This document shows positions 50,573 through 59,238 of a stretch of 64,000 nt of DNA, one piece after another (position 1 is the first letter of the stretch; the number at the start of each line of letters is the position of its first letter). Origin of the DNA: DASRAP01 sp964503275 (GTDB lineage: Bacteria > Gemmatimonadota > Gemmatimonadetes > Gemmatimonadales > Gemmatimonadaceae); the NCBI GenBank assembly GCA_964503275.1, contig CAZCZO010000004.1, positions 116,928 to 180,927 on the forward strand, read 5' to 3'. The notes beneath the pieces were generated by a model that searched no databases, was not told the DNA's origin, and saw only the letters and a program-made list of their open reading frames with translations. The position numbers and the translations under genes were made by a program.

Positions 50573-51154
50573 CTACTGGCTGCCCCAGGGTGGGGGTGGG
50601 GTCTCCATCTGCAGCCCGAGGTCGAACTCGACCCGGAACCGGCGGTCGGTGCCCTCACGGCGCAGGGCGTACACGAACCGGCCCCCTGGCGTGATGCTCA
50701 TGGTCCAGACGTTCGTCGCGGCCGCCGGGATCAGCTTGGCGGTGAACGCGTCGGCCGGGAACTCCACGCTGGTGGGCGTGATGCGGTCGAGCGGCGCGTC
50801 GCCGCCGTACTGGCTGACGGAGTCCTCTACGCCGTCGGCGTGGCGATGGTCGTGCTTGAGGCGCAGGCCGCCGTTCTTGAGCCGCGAGACCACCCAGGTG
50901 CGCGAGCGGTCGTCGCCCACGTGGAAGGGGATCCGGATGACCGTGTCACTGCACTCCCGCACGTGCATCACCAGCAGCTTGTCGGCGAAGGCCGTATCGC
51001 CGGCGATCGCCTCCGTGATGACGCCGCTGTAGGAGAGGCCGCAGATGCCGGACAGCGAGTTCCAGAACGTGTCTGCCGCGGTCGGCTGGGGGGCGCGGTC
51101 GCCGCACGCGGCAAGGACCGCGACGGTGGCAAGGGTCAGAGCAAGACGATGCAT
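50573..51154 (-). CDS. Hypothetical lipoprotein
   Basis: I do not recognise a family. The 193-residue protein starts at ATG 51154 with a lipoprotein signal MHRLALTLATVAVLAAC (lipobox VLAAC), so it is exported and lipidated. The mature part has two Cys (GICGLSYSG and RECSD) and a mixed beta pattern; the C-terminus METPPPPWGSQ is Pro-rich. A Trp-rich beginning (FWNSLSGICGL) may be exposed. It lies between the S9 peptidase and the MarC gene, all on the minus strand, with no overlap. Confidence 0.6.
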   Translation of the reverse strand: MHRLALTLATVAVLAACGDRAPQPTAADTFWNSLSGICGLSYSGVITEAIAGDTAFADKLLVMHVRECSDTVIRIPFHVGDDRSRTWVVSRLKNGGLRLKHDHRHADGVEDSVSQYGGDAPLDRITPTSVEFPADAFTAKLIPAAATNVWTMSITPGGRFVYALRREGTDRRFRVEFDLGLQMETPPPPWGSQ

Positions 51155-51192
51155 CGGTGCGGATCGGGACGGTGCAGTGGCCACGCGGCAGG

Positions 51193-51789
51193 TCAGCCGG
51201 CGGCGGGGGAGAGCGCGGAACGGAGGCCTTCGACGAACATCTGGACGGCGAGCGCGACGAGTACCATACCCATCAGGCGCTCCATCGCGGTGAGGCCGCG
51301 GTCGCCGAGCACGCGGCGCAGGCGACTGCCCAGGATCAAAATAGCGGCCGAGCCCAGCCAGGCGATCGTCAGGGCCGCCAGCCACTCCGGCCAGCGGGAG
51401 GACTCACGGCTCATGAGCAGCAGGATGGTCGCCATGGCCGACGGGCCGGCCACATAGGGGATCGCCAGCGGCACGATGAAGGGCTCCCCCTCGAAGGGCT
51501 CCGCGAGCCCGTGCTGCTGGCTGGGAAAGACCATCTTCAGCGCGATCAGGAACAGCACGATCGCGCCGGCGATGGTCAGCGCTTCCTCGGAGATGTGCAA
51601 TGCGTCAAGCAGATAGCGGCCGCCGAACAGGAAGGCCACGAGCACGACGTAGGCGATCGCCAGCTCCCGCGCCACCACCGTCGTCTGGCGCGCGGCCGCC
51701 ACGCCCTTGAGCGAGCTGAGGAACAGCGGGACGTTGCCCAGCGGGTCCATCACCAGGAACAGGAGCAGCGCTGCAGCGGTGACGGTCAT
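51193..51789 (-). CDS. MarC-family integral membrane protein
   Basis: Inner-membrane protein of 198 residues, six predicted helices. The family motif LLFLVMDPLGNVPLFLSSLK lies in the first helix, and GEPFIVPLAIPYVAGPSAM near residue 105 marks the second half-repeat. MarC/YhgN-type proteins of this size (about 200 residues) are uncharacterised transporters; despite the name they are not shown to confer antibiotic resistance. It starts at ATG 51789, 61 bp downstream of the DUF481 gene, and could be transcribed with it. Confidence 0.88.
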   Translation of the reverse strand: MTVTAAALLLFLVMDPLGNVPLFLSSLKGVAAARQTTVVARELAIAYVVLVAFLFGGRYLLDALHISEEALTIAGAIVLFLIALKMVFPSQQHGLAEPFEGEPFIVPLAIPYVAGPSAMATILLLMSRESSRWPEWLAALTIAWLGSAAILILGSRLRRVLGDRGLTAMERLMGMVLVALAVQMFVEGLRSALSPAAG

Positions 51790-51850
51790 CCCTGAAATCT
51801 ACTGCATTTCGGGGGCCGCGGGGCCTGCGCGGCGGACGACGCACGGGGGG

Positions 51851-52576
51851 CTAGTAGGTGATCTGGAGGCCCGTGGTGAGGATGCCGTCGGTCTTCTTGA
51901 AGCCCGGCTGCGGGAGGCCGTCGTAGCGGATGATGTAGGACATCTTGAGCCCGACGTTCGCGGAAATGGGTGCCACCAGTGCCGACTCGGTGTTGATGCG
52001 CAGGTCCTTGGAGTCGTCGAGGTTGGGCAGCACTTCGACCCCCTGCTGGATGTAGGCGGCGGAGGTGAAGTTCTGGCGGAAGGTGCCGGTGGCGCGCGCC
52101 GATGGGAAGCTGCCGTAGCCCCCATCGCCGCTGTTCCACTGCTGCACCGCGCCACCGCCCAGTTCGAAGCTCAGCTTGCGACGCTCCGAGTCGATGGCCG
52201 TGATGCCCATGCCGAAGCTCTCTTCCAGCCGCGAGTCGATGCCGGCGAAGGTGTTGCGGTCCCACGCCGTGAGGACCAGCAACGAGATGGCCGCGCCGAG
52301 CTTGCGCTCGCCACGCAGGCCGCCGCGCCAGAGGCTGGTGTTGACGGTGCCGGCATTCTCGCCGTAGACCACGCCGAAGGACTGGGCGAGGGCCCAGGGG
52401 CCCGCCGAGAACTTGAGGGCCTGGCCCACGCTGACCGTGGTCAGCTCGGCGTTGCCGGTGGTGTTCACGAAGCCGATATCGCCGGTGAACTCGCGGGCGG
52501 CCTGGGCGTGGAGCGATGTGGCGATGAGCGCGGCGGGGAGCGCGAGGGCGAGACGGATGTGGCGGGATGCGGGCAC
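51851..52576 (-). CDS. DUF481-family outer-membrane-type protein
   Basis: Exported protein of 241 residues with a signal peptide LALALPAALIATSLHAQA. The rest is alternating polar/aromatic beta-strand sequence ending in GLQITY, a C-terminal aromatic residue as in outer-membrane beta-barrels. Blocks such as FTGDIGFVNTTGNAELTTVS and LRGERKLGAAISL match the DUF481 family of probable barrel proteins. The start is GTG at 52576, with GGAG 8 bases upstream. It is divergent from the alpha/beta hydrolase gene across only 29 bp. Confidence 0.8.
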   Translation of the reverse strand: MPASRHIRLALALPAALIATSLHAQAAREFTGDIGFVNTTGNAELTTVSVGQALKFSAGPWALAQSFGVVYGENAGTVNTSLWRGGLRGERKLGAAISLLVLTAWDRNTFAGIDSRLEESFGMGITAIDSERRKLSFELGGGAVQQWNSGDGGYGSFPSARATGTFRQNFTSAAYIQQGVEVLPNLDDSKDLRINTESALVAPISANVGLKMSYIIRYDGLPQPGFKKTDGILTTGLQITY

Positions 52577-52605
52577 GGATTAGACTCCACGGAGGGGTTC
52601 ACTCT

Positions 52606-53457
52606 ATGGACGACTCGACGGACCGCGAAGTTCCGATGCAGCGTGACGTGCTCGTGGCGTACGATGGGGTGCGGTTGGCGCGCCGCGTGTGGCCGGCGCA
52701 GGCGAGCGTGGTCCGCGGGACCATCGTGCTGGTGCATGGCATCGGCGAGCACGGGGGGCGCTACGCGCATGTCGCCGGCGCGCTCACGGGTGTGGGCTGG
52801 CGGGTGGTGGCGGTGGATCACCGGGGCCACGGCGAGTCGGGCGGTGCGCGCGGCGTCGTGTCGCGGTCGGACGACCTGCTCACGGACCTCGCGACGGTGG
52901 TGGACGCGGAGCGCGTCGCACTGCAGGGGCCGCTGCTGTTGCTCGGGCACTCGATGGGTGGCTTGGTGGCGGCGCAGTTCGTCGCCGAGGCGCGGCGGCC
53001 GGTGGACGGGTTGATCCTGTCGTCGCCCGCGCTCGCGAAGCGACTGACGCCGTGGCAGCAGCTGCTCTTGGCCAGCGGGCGCCGGCTGTTCCCGGACCTC
53101 GCGGTGCGCAATGCGCTCGCGGTGCGCTTCCTGTCGCACGATCTCGCCGTGGTGGCGGCGTACATGACCGACCCCTTGGTGCACGACCGGGTGTCGGCGC
53201 GGCTGGCGTCCGCCGTATTGGATGGGGCGCAGGTGGTCCAGTCGCGCGCGGCGCGCTGGCCGGTGCCCACGCTGTTGCTGTGGGCGGGTGACGACCGACT
53301 GGTGGACCCGGCGGGCAGCGCGGCATTCGCGGCGGCGGCGCCGCGCACAGTCGTGACCGCGCAGTGCTTTCCCGCGCTCTACCACGAGCTGTTCAACGAG
53401 ACGGAGCGTGCCGCGGTGCTGGAGGTCGTGCTGCGCTGGCTGGAGACGCGCGGCTAG
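52606..53457 (+). CDS. Alpha/beta hydrolase, monoacylglycerol lipase-like
   Basis: Serine hydrolase of 283 residues, PldB/COG2267 type. Oxyanion motif LVHGIGEHGGRY, DHRGHGES, nucleophile Ser116 in GHSMGG, Asp230 in AGDDRLVDP and His260 in LYHELFNE complete the triad. No signal peptide, so cytoplasmic. The start at ATG 52606 has GGAGGGG 8 bases upstream; longer starts extend into the DUF481 leader. Likely substrates are monoacylglycerols or lysophospholipids. Its stop codon shares CTAG with the convergent tyrA gene. Confidence 0.88.
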   Translation: MDDSTDREVPMQRDVLVAYDGVRLARRVWPAQASVVRGTIVLVHGIGEHGGRYAHVAGALTGVGWRVVAVDHRGHGESGGARGVVSRSDDLLTDLATVVDAERVALQGPLLLLGHSMGGLVAAQFVAEARRPVDGLILSSPALAKRLTPWQQLLLASGRRLFPDLAVRNALAVRFLSHDLAVVAAYMTDPLVHDRVSARLASAVLDGAQVVQSRAARWPVPTLLLWAGDDRLVDPAGSAAFAAAAPRTVVTAQCFPALYHELFNETERAAVLEVVLRWLETRG

Positions 53458-54521
53458 CGCTCGGGGGTGTGCCGGCGCCCTTCGTCGAGCAGTGCGCGAA
53501 AGGCCGCGACGTCGGCGTGGGCGATGGATGCGGTGACGCGTTCGACGGCGTCGCGGAGGCGCTGCAGCGCGCCGGCCGAGTAGGGGTTCCGCGATTGGAT
53601 CTCGTAGTAGACGTCGGCGCTCTCGCGCACCAAGCGCGAGCTCAGGGACTCCAAGGCTTGATACGTGGTGGAGCGCACGGGCAGCTCGTGCTCAGGCAGG
53701 GCCAAGGCGAAGACGATCGCGGTGGCGTGGGCCAGCGAGAGGACGTCGGCCATCACGCGGTCGTGGTCGTCGAGCGGCAAGTGCACGAGCCGCGCGGTGG
53801 TCGGGGCGAAGAGTGCTTCGACGGTCGCGGTGGCGTGGGCGTCGCCCGTGTCGCAGATCACGATGTCGCAGTCGCGGAGCAGCGTGACGGACGGGCCGAA
53901 CATGGGATGGATGGAGGCCACGCGCGCGCCGGCGTCGCGCAGCGCCGCGATGGGGGCGATGAGCGGCGTCTTGATGGACGCGATGTCCACGATGACCCCG
54001 CGGGGCGGCGCGCTGCGCCACTCGTCGTAGAGGCGTGCCGTGGCGACGGGCGGCGTGGCGCAGACGACCAGCTCGGCGGTGGCAAGGGCCTCGCGTGCCC
54101 ACGTGTTCTCGTCGGCAGCGGCCTGCGGGTCCAGCGCTCCCGTCTCGTAGCCCTGGTCGTCGAGGAAGCGGGCGAGCCAGCGGCCCATGCGGCCGGCACC
54201 ACCGACGAGCACGGCGCGGTGGCCCGCGCCCAGTGCGGCGTGGCGCACCCGGTCCTGGTCCTGCACGGACACCGACGCGCGGATGAGCCCCACGATGAGT
54301 TGCTCGGCGAGGGCGGGATCGATACCCTCGCGGTCGGCCGTGCGCCGTGCGCGTTCGAGCACGGCGCGCTCCTGCGAGTAGTCCACCGTGGACAGCGCGC
54401 GTTCGCGCTTCTGGGCGCCGACTTCGCGAGCCAGGCGCAGCCGCTCCGCGGCCCGCGCGAGGATCTCCTCGTCGAGCTGACGGATGCGGTCGCGGAGGGC
54501 GTCGAGGGTGGGGGAGGACAT
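53454..54521 (-). CDS. tyrA: Chorismate mutase - prephenate dehydrogenase fusion
   Basis: Bifunctional tyrosine-biosynthesis enzyme of 355 residues, same architecture as E. coli TyrA. Residues 1-85 are an AroQ-type chorismate mutase (ALRDRIRQLDEEILARAAER, RLAREVGAQKRE). From about 103 a NAD-binding VLVGGAGRMGRW begins prephenate dehydrogenase, with HPMFGPSV as the substrate/active-site block. The start was set at ATG 54521 (MSSPTLDALRDR); the longer frame upstream is not related. Product: 4-hydroxyphenylpyruvate, via prephenate. It ends tail-to-tail with the hydrolase gene in a shared CTAG. Confidence 0.93.
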   Translation of the reverse strand: MSSPTLDALRDRIRQLDEEILARAAERLRLAREVGAQKRERALSTVDYSQERAVLERARRTADREGIDPALAEQLIVGLIRASVSVQDQDRVRHAALGAGHRAVLVGGAGRMGRWLARFLDDQGYETGALDPQAAADENTWAREALATAELVVCATPPVATARLYDEWRSAPPRGVIVDIASIKTPLIAPIAALRDAGARVASIHPMFGPSVTLLRDCDIVICDTGDAHATATVEALFAPTTARLVHLPLDDHDRVMADVLSLAHATAIVFALALPEHELPVRSTTYQALESLSSRLVRESADVYYEIQSRNPYSAGALQRLRDAVERVTASIAHADVAAFRALLDEGRRHTPER

Positions 54522-54608
54522 GGGCCGGTCCGAGCAAGTTAGCAAGTCTGCGGAGACGGTGAGAGACGGACCCTTGCGGTTGCAGGGCGCGGGACCGATG
54601 TTCGACGC

Positions 54609-56027
54609 ATGAAGCGCCCTCCGGAATGGTCCCCGCTCGCGCGTACGCGTGCCTTCAGGGGACTCGCCCTGCTGGGCATGATCGCGTGTGCAGCGTCCTG
54701 TTCGGACGACAGCACCGCGCCGCAACGCTCGGGCGTGGACGCCGTCGAGATTCGCGCGCCCAACGACTCGCTGTTCTACGGGCGGTCCATGCAGATGGTC
54801 GCGGTGGCCTTGGGCGACCCCGCCGTGGTGTCGCGACCGGAGATCCGCTGGCAGTCGAGTGACACACTCGCAGTGACAGTGAACGGCGAGGGCTTGGTGA
54901 CCGCCGTCGGGCTGGGGAGCGCGGTGGTGTCGGCGACCGTGGCGGATCGGCGGGCCGAGTATGTGGTCCGCGCGGTACCGATGCGTGTGGCGGCGGATGG
55001 GAGTCTCAAGATGGCCGCGCAGGAATTTTATGGAAACATCTGTGGATTGACCGAGGCAGGGCATGCGGCCTGTCTCGTGTCATCAACGTACCCGGACACG
55101 ATTCCTCGGCTGGAGCTGCTTCCCGATGCGCTGAATCACGTCTTTGTCAGCTTTGGCAGCGGGTTTGATGCGGACTGTGGCCTCAAGGCTGATGGCTCGC
55201 TCTGGTGCACACGCCTACTGAGAGATTACGTTCTGGCGACGCGTGCCGAGGTTGGGCTCACGACCCAGTTCCACCCGGTCCGGACCACACATCGTTTCTC
55301 ATCGTTCGGCATCGGAGGGCGGCAATCGCTCTGCGGGATCAGTGTGCAGGACAATGTGGTCCATTGCTGGGGGGAAACCTTGCAGGGGGTGCTCGGGCGT
55401 CCGTTCCAGACCAATGTGACGCTCGATTCGCTCGTGTTGCCGGTGGTCGATGCTCCTCCGCTCGCACGGTTATCGATGAATCTCTCGTCCAGCTGTGGTG
55501 TGGACCTCGCAGGGCGGGCGATCTGTTGGGGGTACGGGGCCCGCGGACGCGGCATGCGCGCCTTACCGGATACGACGGTGTATCCGGCGGTGCCGGTCGT
55601 CGGCGCCAACACATGGCACGCGCGGGTGCGTGATGACGCCCCGCCGTTCGTTTCGGTCGCGGGCGACGATTATTTCACCTGCGGCCTTACCGCTGTTGGC
55701 GAAGCACACTGCTGGGGGCTCAACACCGACGGGCAGCTGGGTATCGGGTCAACTGCGGCGACGACGGCCGTGGAGCGAGTCGCGACCACTCTGCGGTTCC
55801 GGGCATTGTACGCGTTCGTGTGGGGCGAGTCTCAGATGTGCGGGGTCACCACCGAGGATGCCATCTATTGCTGGGGACGCGTGAGTGAGGCGGCGCCCCG
55901 CGGGGCGCTCGGGCCGCGCCGAACCCTTCCGGTACCGGTGCTCCCTGGTCTCGCGGTGGATGCACTCATCTTGAACTACCGTCGACATTGTGCAGTGACG
56001 CGCGCTGGCGGCCTCGTGTGCTGGTGA
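54609..56027 (+). CDS. RCC1-repeat lipoprotein with Ig-like domain
   Basis: Predicted lipoprotein of 472 residues. Signal GLALLGMIACAASC ends in a lipobox. Residues about 40-120 form an Ig-like BIG2-type domain (VEIRAPNDSLFYG, TAVGLGSAVVSATV). Residues 130-472 are RCC1-like propeller repeats, most with two Cys: CGLTEAGHAACL, CGLKADGSLWC, CGISVQDNVVHCWG, CGVDLAGRAICWG, CGLTAVGEAHCWG. Base composition is visibly less GC-rich in the middle of the gene than in its neighbours. Partner of the next gene, a paralogue starting 5 bp downstream. Function unknown. Confidence 0.72.
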   Translation: MKRPPEWSPLARTRAFRGLALLGMIACAASCSDDSTAPQRSGVDAVEIRAPNDSLFYGRSMQMVAVALGDPAVVSRPEIRWQSSDTLAVTVNGEGLVTAVGLGSAVVSATVADRRAEYVVRAVPMRVAADGSLKMAAQEFYGNICGLTEAGHAACLVSSTYPDTIPRLELLPDALNHVFVSFGSGFDADCGLKADGSLWCTRLLRDYVLATRAEVGLTTQFHPVRTTHRFSSFGIGGRQSLCGISVQDNVVHCWGETLQGVLGRPFQTNVTLDSLVLPVVDAPPLARLSMNLSSSCGVDLAGRAICWGYGARGRGMRALPDTTVYPAVPVVGANTWHARVRDDAPPFVSVAGDDYFTCGLTAVGEAHCWGLNTDGQLGIGSTAATTAVERVATTLRFRALYAFVWGESQMCGVTTEDAIYCWGRVSEAAPRGALGPRRTLPVPVLPGLAVDALILNYRRHCAVTRAGGLVCW

Positions 56028-56032
56028 GCGGG

Positions 56033-57352
56033 ATGCACGTCCGCATGCGCGTTGTCGTGCTGGGGCTCGTTGCGTTCGGCTGCTCTGACGGCGTTCCATC
56101 CGGCCCGACCTTCGACCCGACCGCGCCTGGCGTGCACGCGCGATCCACCTTCGACTCGATCTTCGTGGGGCGCTCTGGGCGCGTGGTCGCCATCGCGACG
56201 GGCGACTCGGCGGCGGTCGCATGGCCACGCTTCGCGTGGTCGACCAGTGACTCCCTCGTCGCTCGTGTCGATAGTACAGGGCTCGTGCTCGCCGTCGCGC
56301 CAGGCAGCGTGTGGATCCGCGCGCAGTGGGAGAGCATGCGCGACTCGGTGCGCATCGTCACGCGACTCGGGATGGCCCGAGGCACTGACCCCGTGCTGCG
56401 AGTGGCGCTCAGTGGGTCGCGGCAATGCGCCTTGTTGGTGAGCGGCGCCGCGGCCTGCGCCGAGGTCGCGGAGGGCGATTCGATCCCGACGCTGGTCGCT
56501 GTCGACGGGACCGCCACCCTCGCATTCACGCAGCTGTCTGCGTCGGCTACGCATGTTTGCGGCGTCGTCGAGTCCGGCGCCATGTACTGCTGGGGGAGTA
56601 ACTGGAGGGGCGCCTTCATGACCGGCGCGACCGATCCCTCGGGAATCACCACACCGATCCTCACGCCGGTCCGTGCCGGCGGAGATCGCCTGTTCTCGAT
56701 GGTGACCGTCGGGGCGAACTTTACCTGCGCGACTGAACGGAGCACGCTCCAGACGCTGTGCGCCGGTCTGAATAGCTCCCGAGAACTGGGGCGCGTGACC
56801 AGCGGGGGGGTGGACTCTGTTCCGGCGAGCATTGCGCAGGGGTCGCTGAGCACGGTGCGCGGATCTGTGCTCACGAACACGGAGTCGGTGCGCACCTGCG
56901 TAGTCACGATCGACGATCGTGTCGTGTGCTGGGGTGGCTCGTCCACCACCCTCCCGTCGTACACGGAAGGTGGCTCAGGCATCGTCGCCGTGACACGAGG
57001 GGCCGCACACGTGTGCACGTTGTCGGCCGCCGGGCAGGTGCGCTGCACCGGTACCAACGCCGCAGGGCAGCTGGGCTCCGGCACCGTTGGGACCACCCAG
57101 GTCAGCGTGGACGTGGCGAGCACGGTCCGTTTCACGGCCATCAGTGCAGCGGCGAGCTACACCTGCGCGATCGCGGAGGGCGGTGCCCTCTACTGCTGGG
57201 GTGACTTCCCGAATCCACGACTGCGAGACAGCTTCGGCACGTGGCGGCGAGCGCCGGTCCGGTTGCTGGAGGGGGTGCGGTTCACCTCCATCAATGCGAA
57301 CCCCACGGTCCTCTGCGGGGTGACGACCGAGCAGCAGTATCTCTGCCTGTGA
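56033..57352 (+). CDS. RCC1-repeat lipoprotein
   Basis: Paralogue of the preceding protein, 439 residues. Probable lipoprotein: VVVLGLVAFGC gives a lipobox (AFGC). An Ig-like N-terminal part (about 30-110) is followed by RCC1-type repeats with Cys pairs: CGVVESGAMYCWGS, CVVTIDDRVVCWGG, CTLSAAGQVRCTG, CAIAEGGALYCWG and CGVTTEQQYLCL. Either ATG 56033 or 56045 may be the start. Together they form a tandem duplicate gene pair of envelope propeller proteins. Their ligands are unknown. Confidence 0.7.
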   Translation: MHVRMRVVVLGLVAFGCSDGVPSGPTFDPTAPGVHARSTFDSIFVGRSGRVVAIATGDSAAVAWPRFAWSTSDSLVARVDSTGLVLAVAPGSVWIRAQWESMRDSVRIVTRLGMARGTDPVLRVALSGSRQCALLVSGAAACAEVAEGDSIPTLVAVDGTATLAFTQLSASATHVCGVVESGAMYCWGSNWRGAFMTGATDPSGITTPILTPVRAGGDRLFSMVTVGANFTCATERSTLQTLCAGLNSSRELGRVTSGGVDSVPASIAQGSLSTVRGSVLTNTESVRTCVVTIDDRVVCWGGSSTTLPSYTEGGSGIVAVTRGAAHVCTLSAAGQVRCTGTNAAGQLGSGTVGTTQVSVDVASTVRFTAISAAASYTCAIAEGGALYCWGDFPNPRLRDSFGTWRRAPVRLLEGVRFTSINANPTVLCGVTTEQQYLCL

Positions 57353-57385
57353 GGGGTGCCACAGTCGGATCGGCGGTGATCCGCT

Positions 57386-57414
57386 GACGCCGACGCCCTC
57401 AGTCCGTCGGCGTC
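57386..57414. terminator. Hairpin between convergent RCC1 and acyl-CoA dehydrogenase genes
   Basis: A 10-bp stem GACGCCGACG/CGTCGGCGTC with a 9-base loop, bridging the end of the acyl-CoA dehydrogenase gene and the 46-bp convergent gap. No T-tract; a weak terminator candidate. Confidence 0.4.
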
Positions 57415-59207
57415 GGCACCGTCAGGTCCCCCGTCTCCAGTGCCCGCTGCGCCACAGCGCGCAGACGGTCGTCCTGATGATGCGCCAGCGCGACGATCTG
57501 CCGACGCGCGCGCCGGGTGGCCATGGGGATGAACACCCGTGCCGCATCGAGATCGGCCGCCGCGGCCTCGGGGCTGCCGGCCTTGGTGATCGCCCAGGTC
57601 GCGCGGGAGAGCACGGCGGTCGAGAGATAGAGGTCCATGGCCGCCTTCGCCATGCGCTCCTGCAGGAACTGTCGCTCGATGATCTCCTTGCCCTCGGCGA
57701 TCAGGGCCTTCTCCACCGCGAGGCCGAGGTCCTGCACCAATTCCTCGACCAGATCGGCCTCGTCCTTGAGGGCCGCATGCACCCGCGTGAACTGCGGCCT
57801 GACCATCTGCCGCTTGGCTCGGCCCGCGAGATAGCCACTCAGGACCCCGAGTGAGGCCAACGGACGCTTGAAGGCGCGGCCCAGCTCCTTGAGCTGTTCG
57901 CCGGGCTGCTGCAGCCCGCTGAGCGCGATGAGCGCGAGCAGGATCTCGTTCGTCCCCTCGAAGATCATGTTGATGCGGCTGTCGCGGAGCGCCTGCTCGT
58001 AGGGATACTCCTTGGAGTAGCCCAGGCCACCGGCGATCTGCAGGGCCTCGCTTGAGGTCTTGAAGGCCAACTCCGACGCGAAGATCTTGCTCATCGCCGT
58101 CTCGAGCGAGAAATCGATGCCGCCGCGGTCCATCATGCCCGCGGCGAGCATCCACCCGGCGTCGCTGGCATAACACTCGACCGCGGCGAGCGCGATCTTC
58201 TTCTGGATCATCTCGAAGCTCGCGATGGGCCGCCCGAACTGCTCGCGCTGCTTCGCGTAGGCGATCGCCTCGGCCATGATGGCGCGAGTGCCGCGCGACG
58301 AGCCGGCGGCGAGACCGAGCCGCCCCGAGTTGAGCACTTCGAGCGCGATGTTGAACCCGTGGCCGACCTCGCCCAGCCGGTCCTCGACGGGCACGCGGAC
58401 GTTCTCGAAGGTCACGGTGCGGGTATCGGAGGCCTTGATCCCCATCTTCTGTTCGACGGCGCCGAGCGAGACGCCGGGGGCCTTCGCGTCGACGATGAAC
58501 GCGCTCACCCGTTGCTTGGTGACCCCATCGATCTCGACCGGGACCTGCGCGAAGACCGTGAACAGCGACGCGTAGCCGGCATTGGAGATCCAGATCTTCT
58601 GGCCGTTGAGCAGGTAGTGCGAGCCATCGGCACTGGGGACGGCCGTGGTACGCATGGCCTTCGCGTCGGAGCCGGAGCCGGCCTCGGTGAGACAGAAGCC
58701 CGCGACGGTCTCCCCGCTCGCACAGCCAGGAAGGTACTTGGCCTTCTGGGCCTCGGTGCCGAACAGGATGATGCCCTTGCAGCCGATGGACTGGTGCGCG
58801 CCGAAGTACACGGCCAGCGCGGCATCGATCTCGCCCACGGCGCCCATGATCCGCGAGAACATCAGCGAGCCCGCGCCCAGCCCGCCGTAGGCCTCCGGGA
58901 TGTTGACGCCCATCATGCCGAGCTCGTGGAAGGCCATGCGCATCTCGTCGGCGAACTTGCCGTCGTGATCGTGGCGGGCCCGGTCGATGTGCTCGGCGGC
59001 GAAGGCCCGCAGCGAGTCGAGGACGGCCGCCAGTGTGTCGTGGTCCTCCTGGCTCAGCTCGGGGAAGGGGAAGACGAGGTCCTCGCGGATCTCTCCGAGG
59101 AAGAGGCCCTTCGTGAACGAGGGATTCTTGTGCGGGTCGGCGAGGTTGGGCGTCTTGGGCACGGCGGCATCCGAAAGGTGGGGACCCTTGATACTAACGC
59201 CCTTCAT
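57399..59207 (-). CDS. Acyl-CoA dehydrogenase
   Basis: FAD-dependent dehydrogenase of 602 residues that forms enoyl-CoA in fatty-acid or amino-acid breakdown. The long C-terminal extension makes it ACAD9/VLCAD-like. Family blocks are FCLTEAGSGSDAKAM, KIWISNAGYA, GYSKEYPYEQALRD and MIFEGTNEILL, the last holding the probable catalytic Glu. The start was set at ATG 59207 (MKGVSIKGP), after which family sequence begins; the longer frame is antisense to tgt. It is divergent from tgt across 31 bp. Confidence 0.9.
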   Translation of the reverse strand: MKGVSIKGPHLSDAAVPKTPNLADPHKNPSFTKGLFLGEIREDLVFPFPELSQEDHDTLAAVLDSLRAFAAEHIDRARHDHDGKFADEMRMAFHELGMMGVNIPEAYGGLGAGSLMFSRIMGAVGEIDAALAVYFGAHQSIGCKGIILFGTEAQKAKYLPGCASGETVAGFCLTEAGSGSDAKAMRTTAVPSADGSHYLLNGQKIWISNAGYASLFTVFAQVPVEIDGVTKQRVSAFIVDAKAPGVSLGAVEQKMGIKASDTRTVTFENVRVPVEDRLGEVGHGFNIALEVLNSGRLGLAAGSSRGTRAIMAEAIAYAKQREQFGRPIASFEMIQKKIALAAVECYASDAGWMLAAGMMDRGGIDFSLETAMSKIFASELAFKTSSEALQIAGGLGYSKEYPYEQALRDSRINMIFEGTNEILLALIALSGLQQPGEQLKELGRAFKRPLASLGVLSGYLAGRAKRQMVRPQFTRVHAALKDEADLVEELVQDLGLAVEKALIAEGKEIIERQFLQERMAKAAMDLYLSTAVLSRATWAITKAGSPEAAAADLDAARVFIPMATRRARRQIVALAHHQDDRLRAVAQRALETGDLTVPTPTD

Positions 59208-59238
59208 TTCGCGTGGCGCAGCGGTTACCCGTTCGGAC

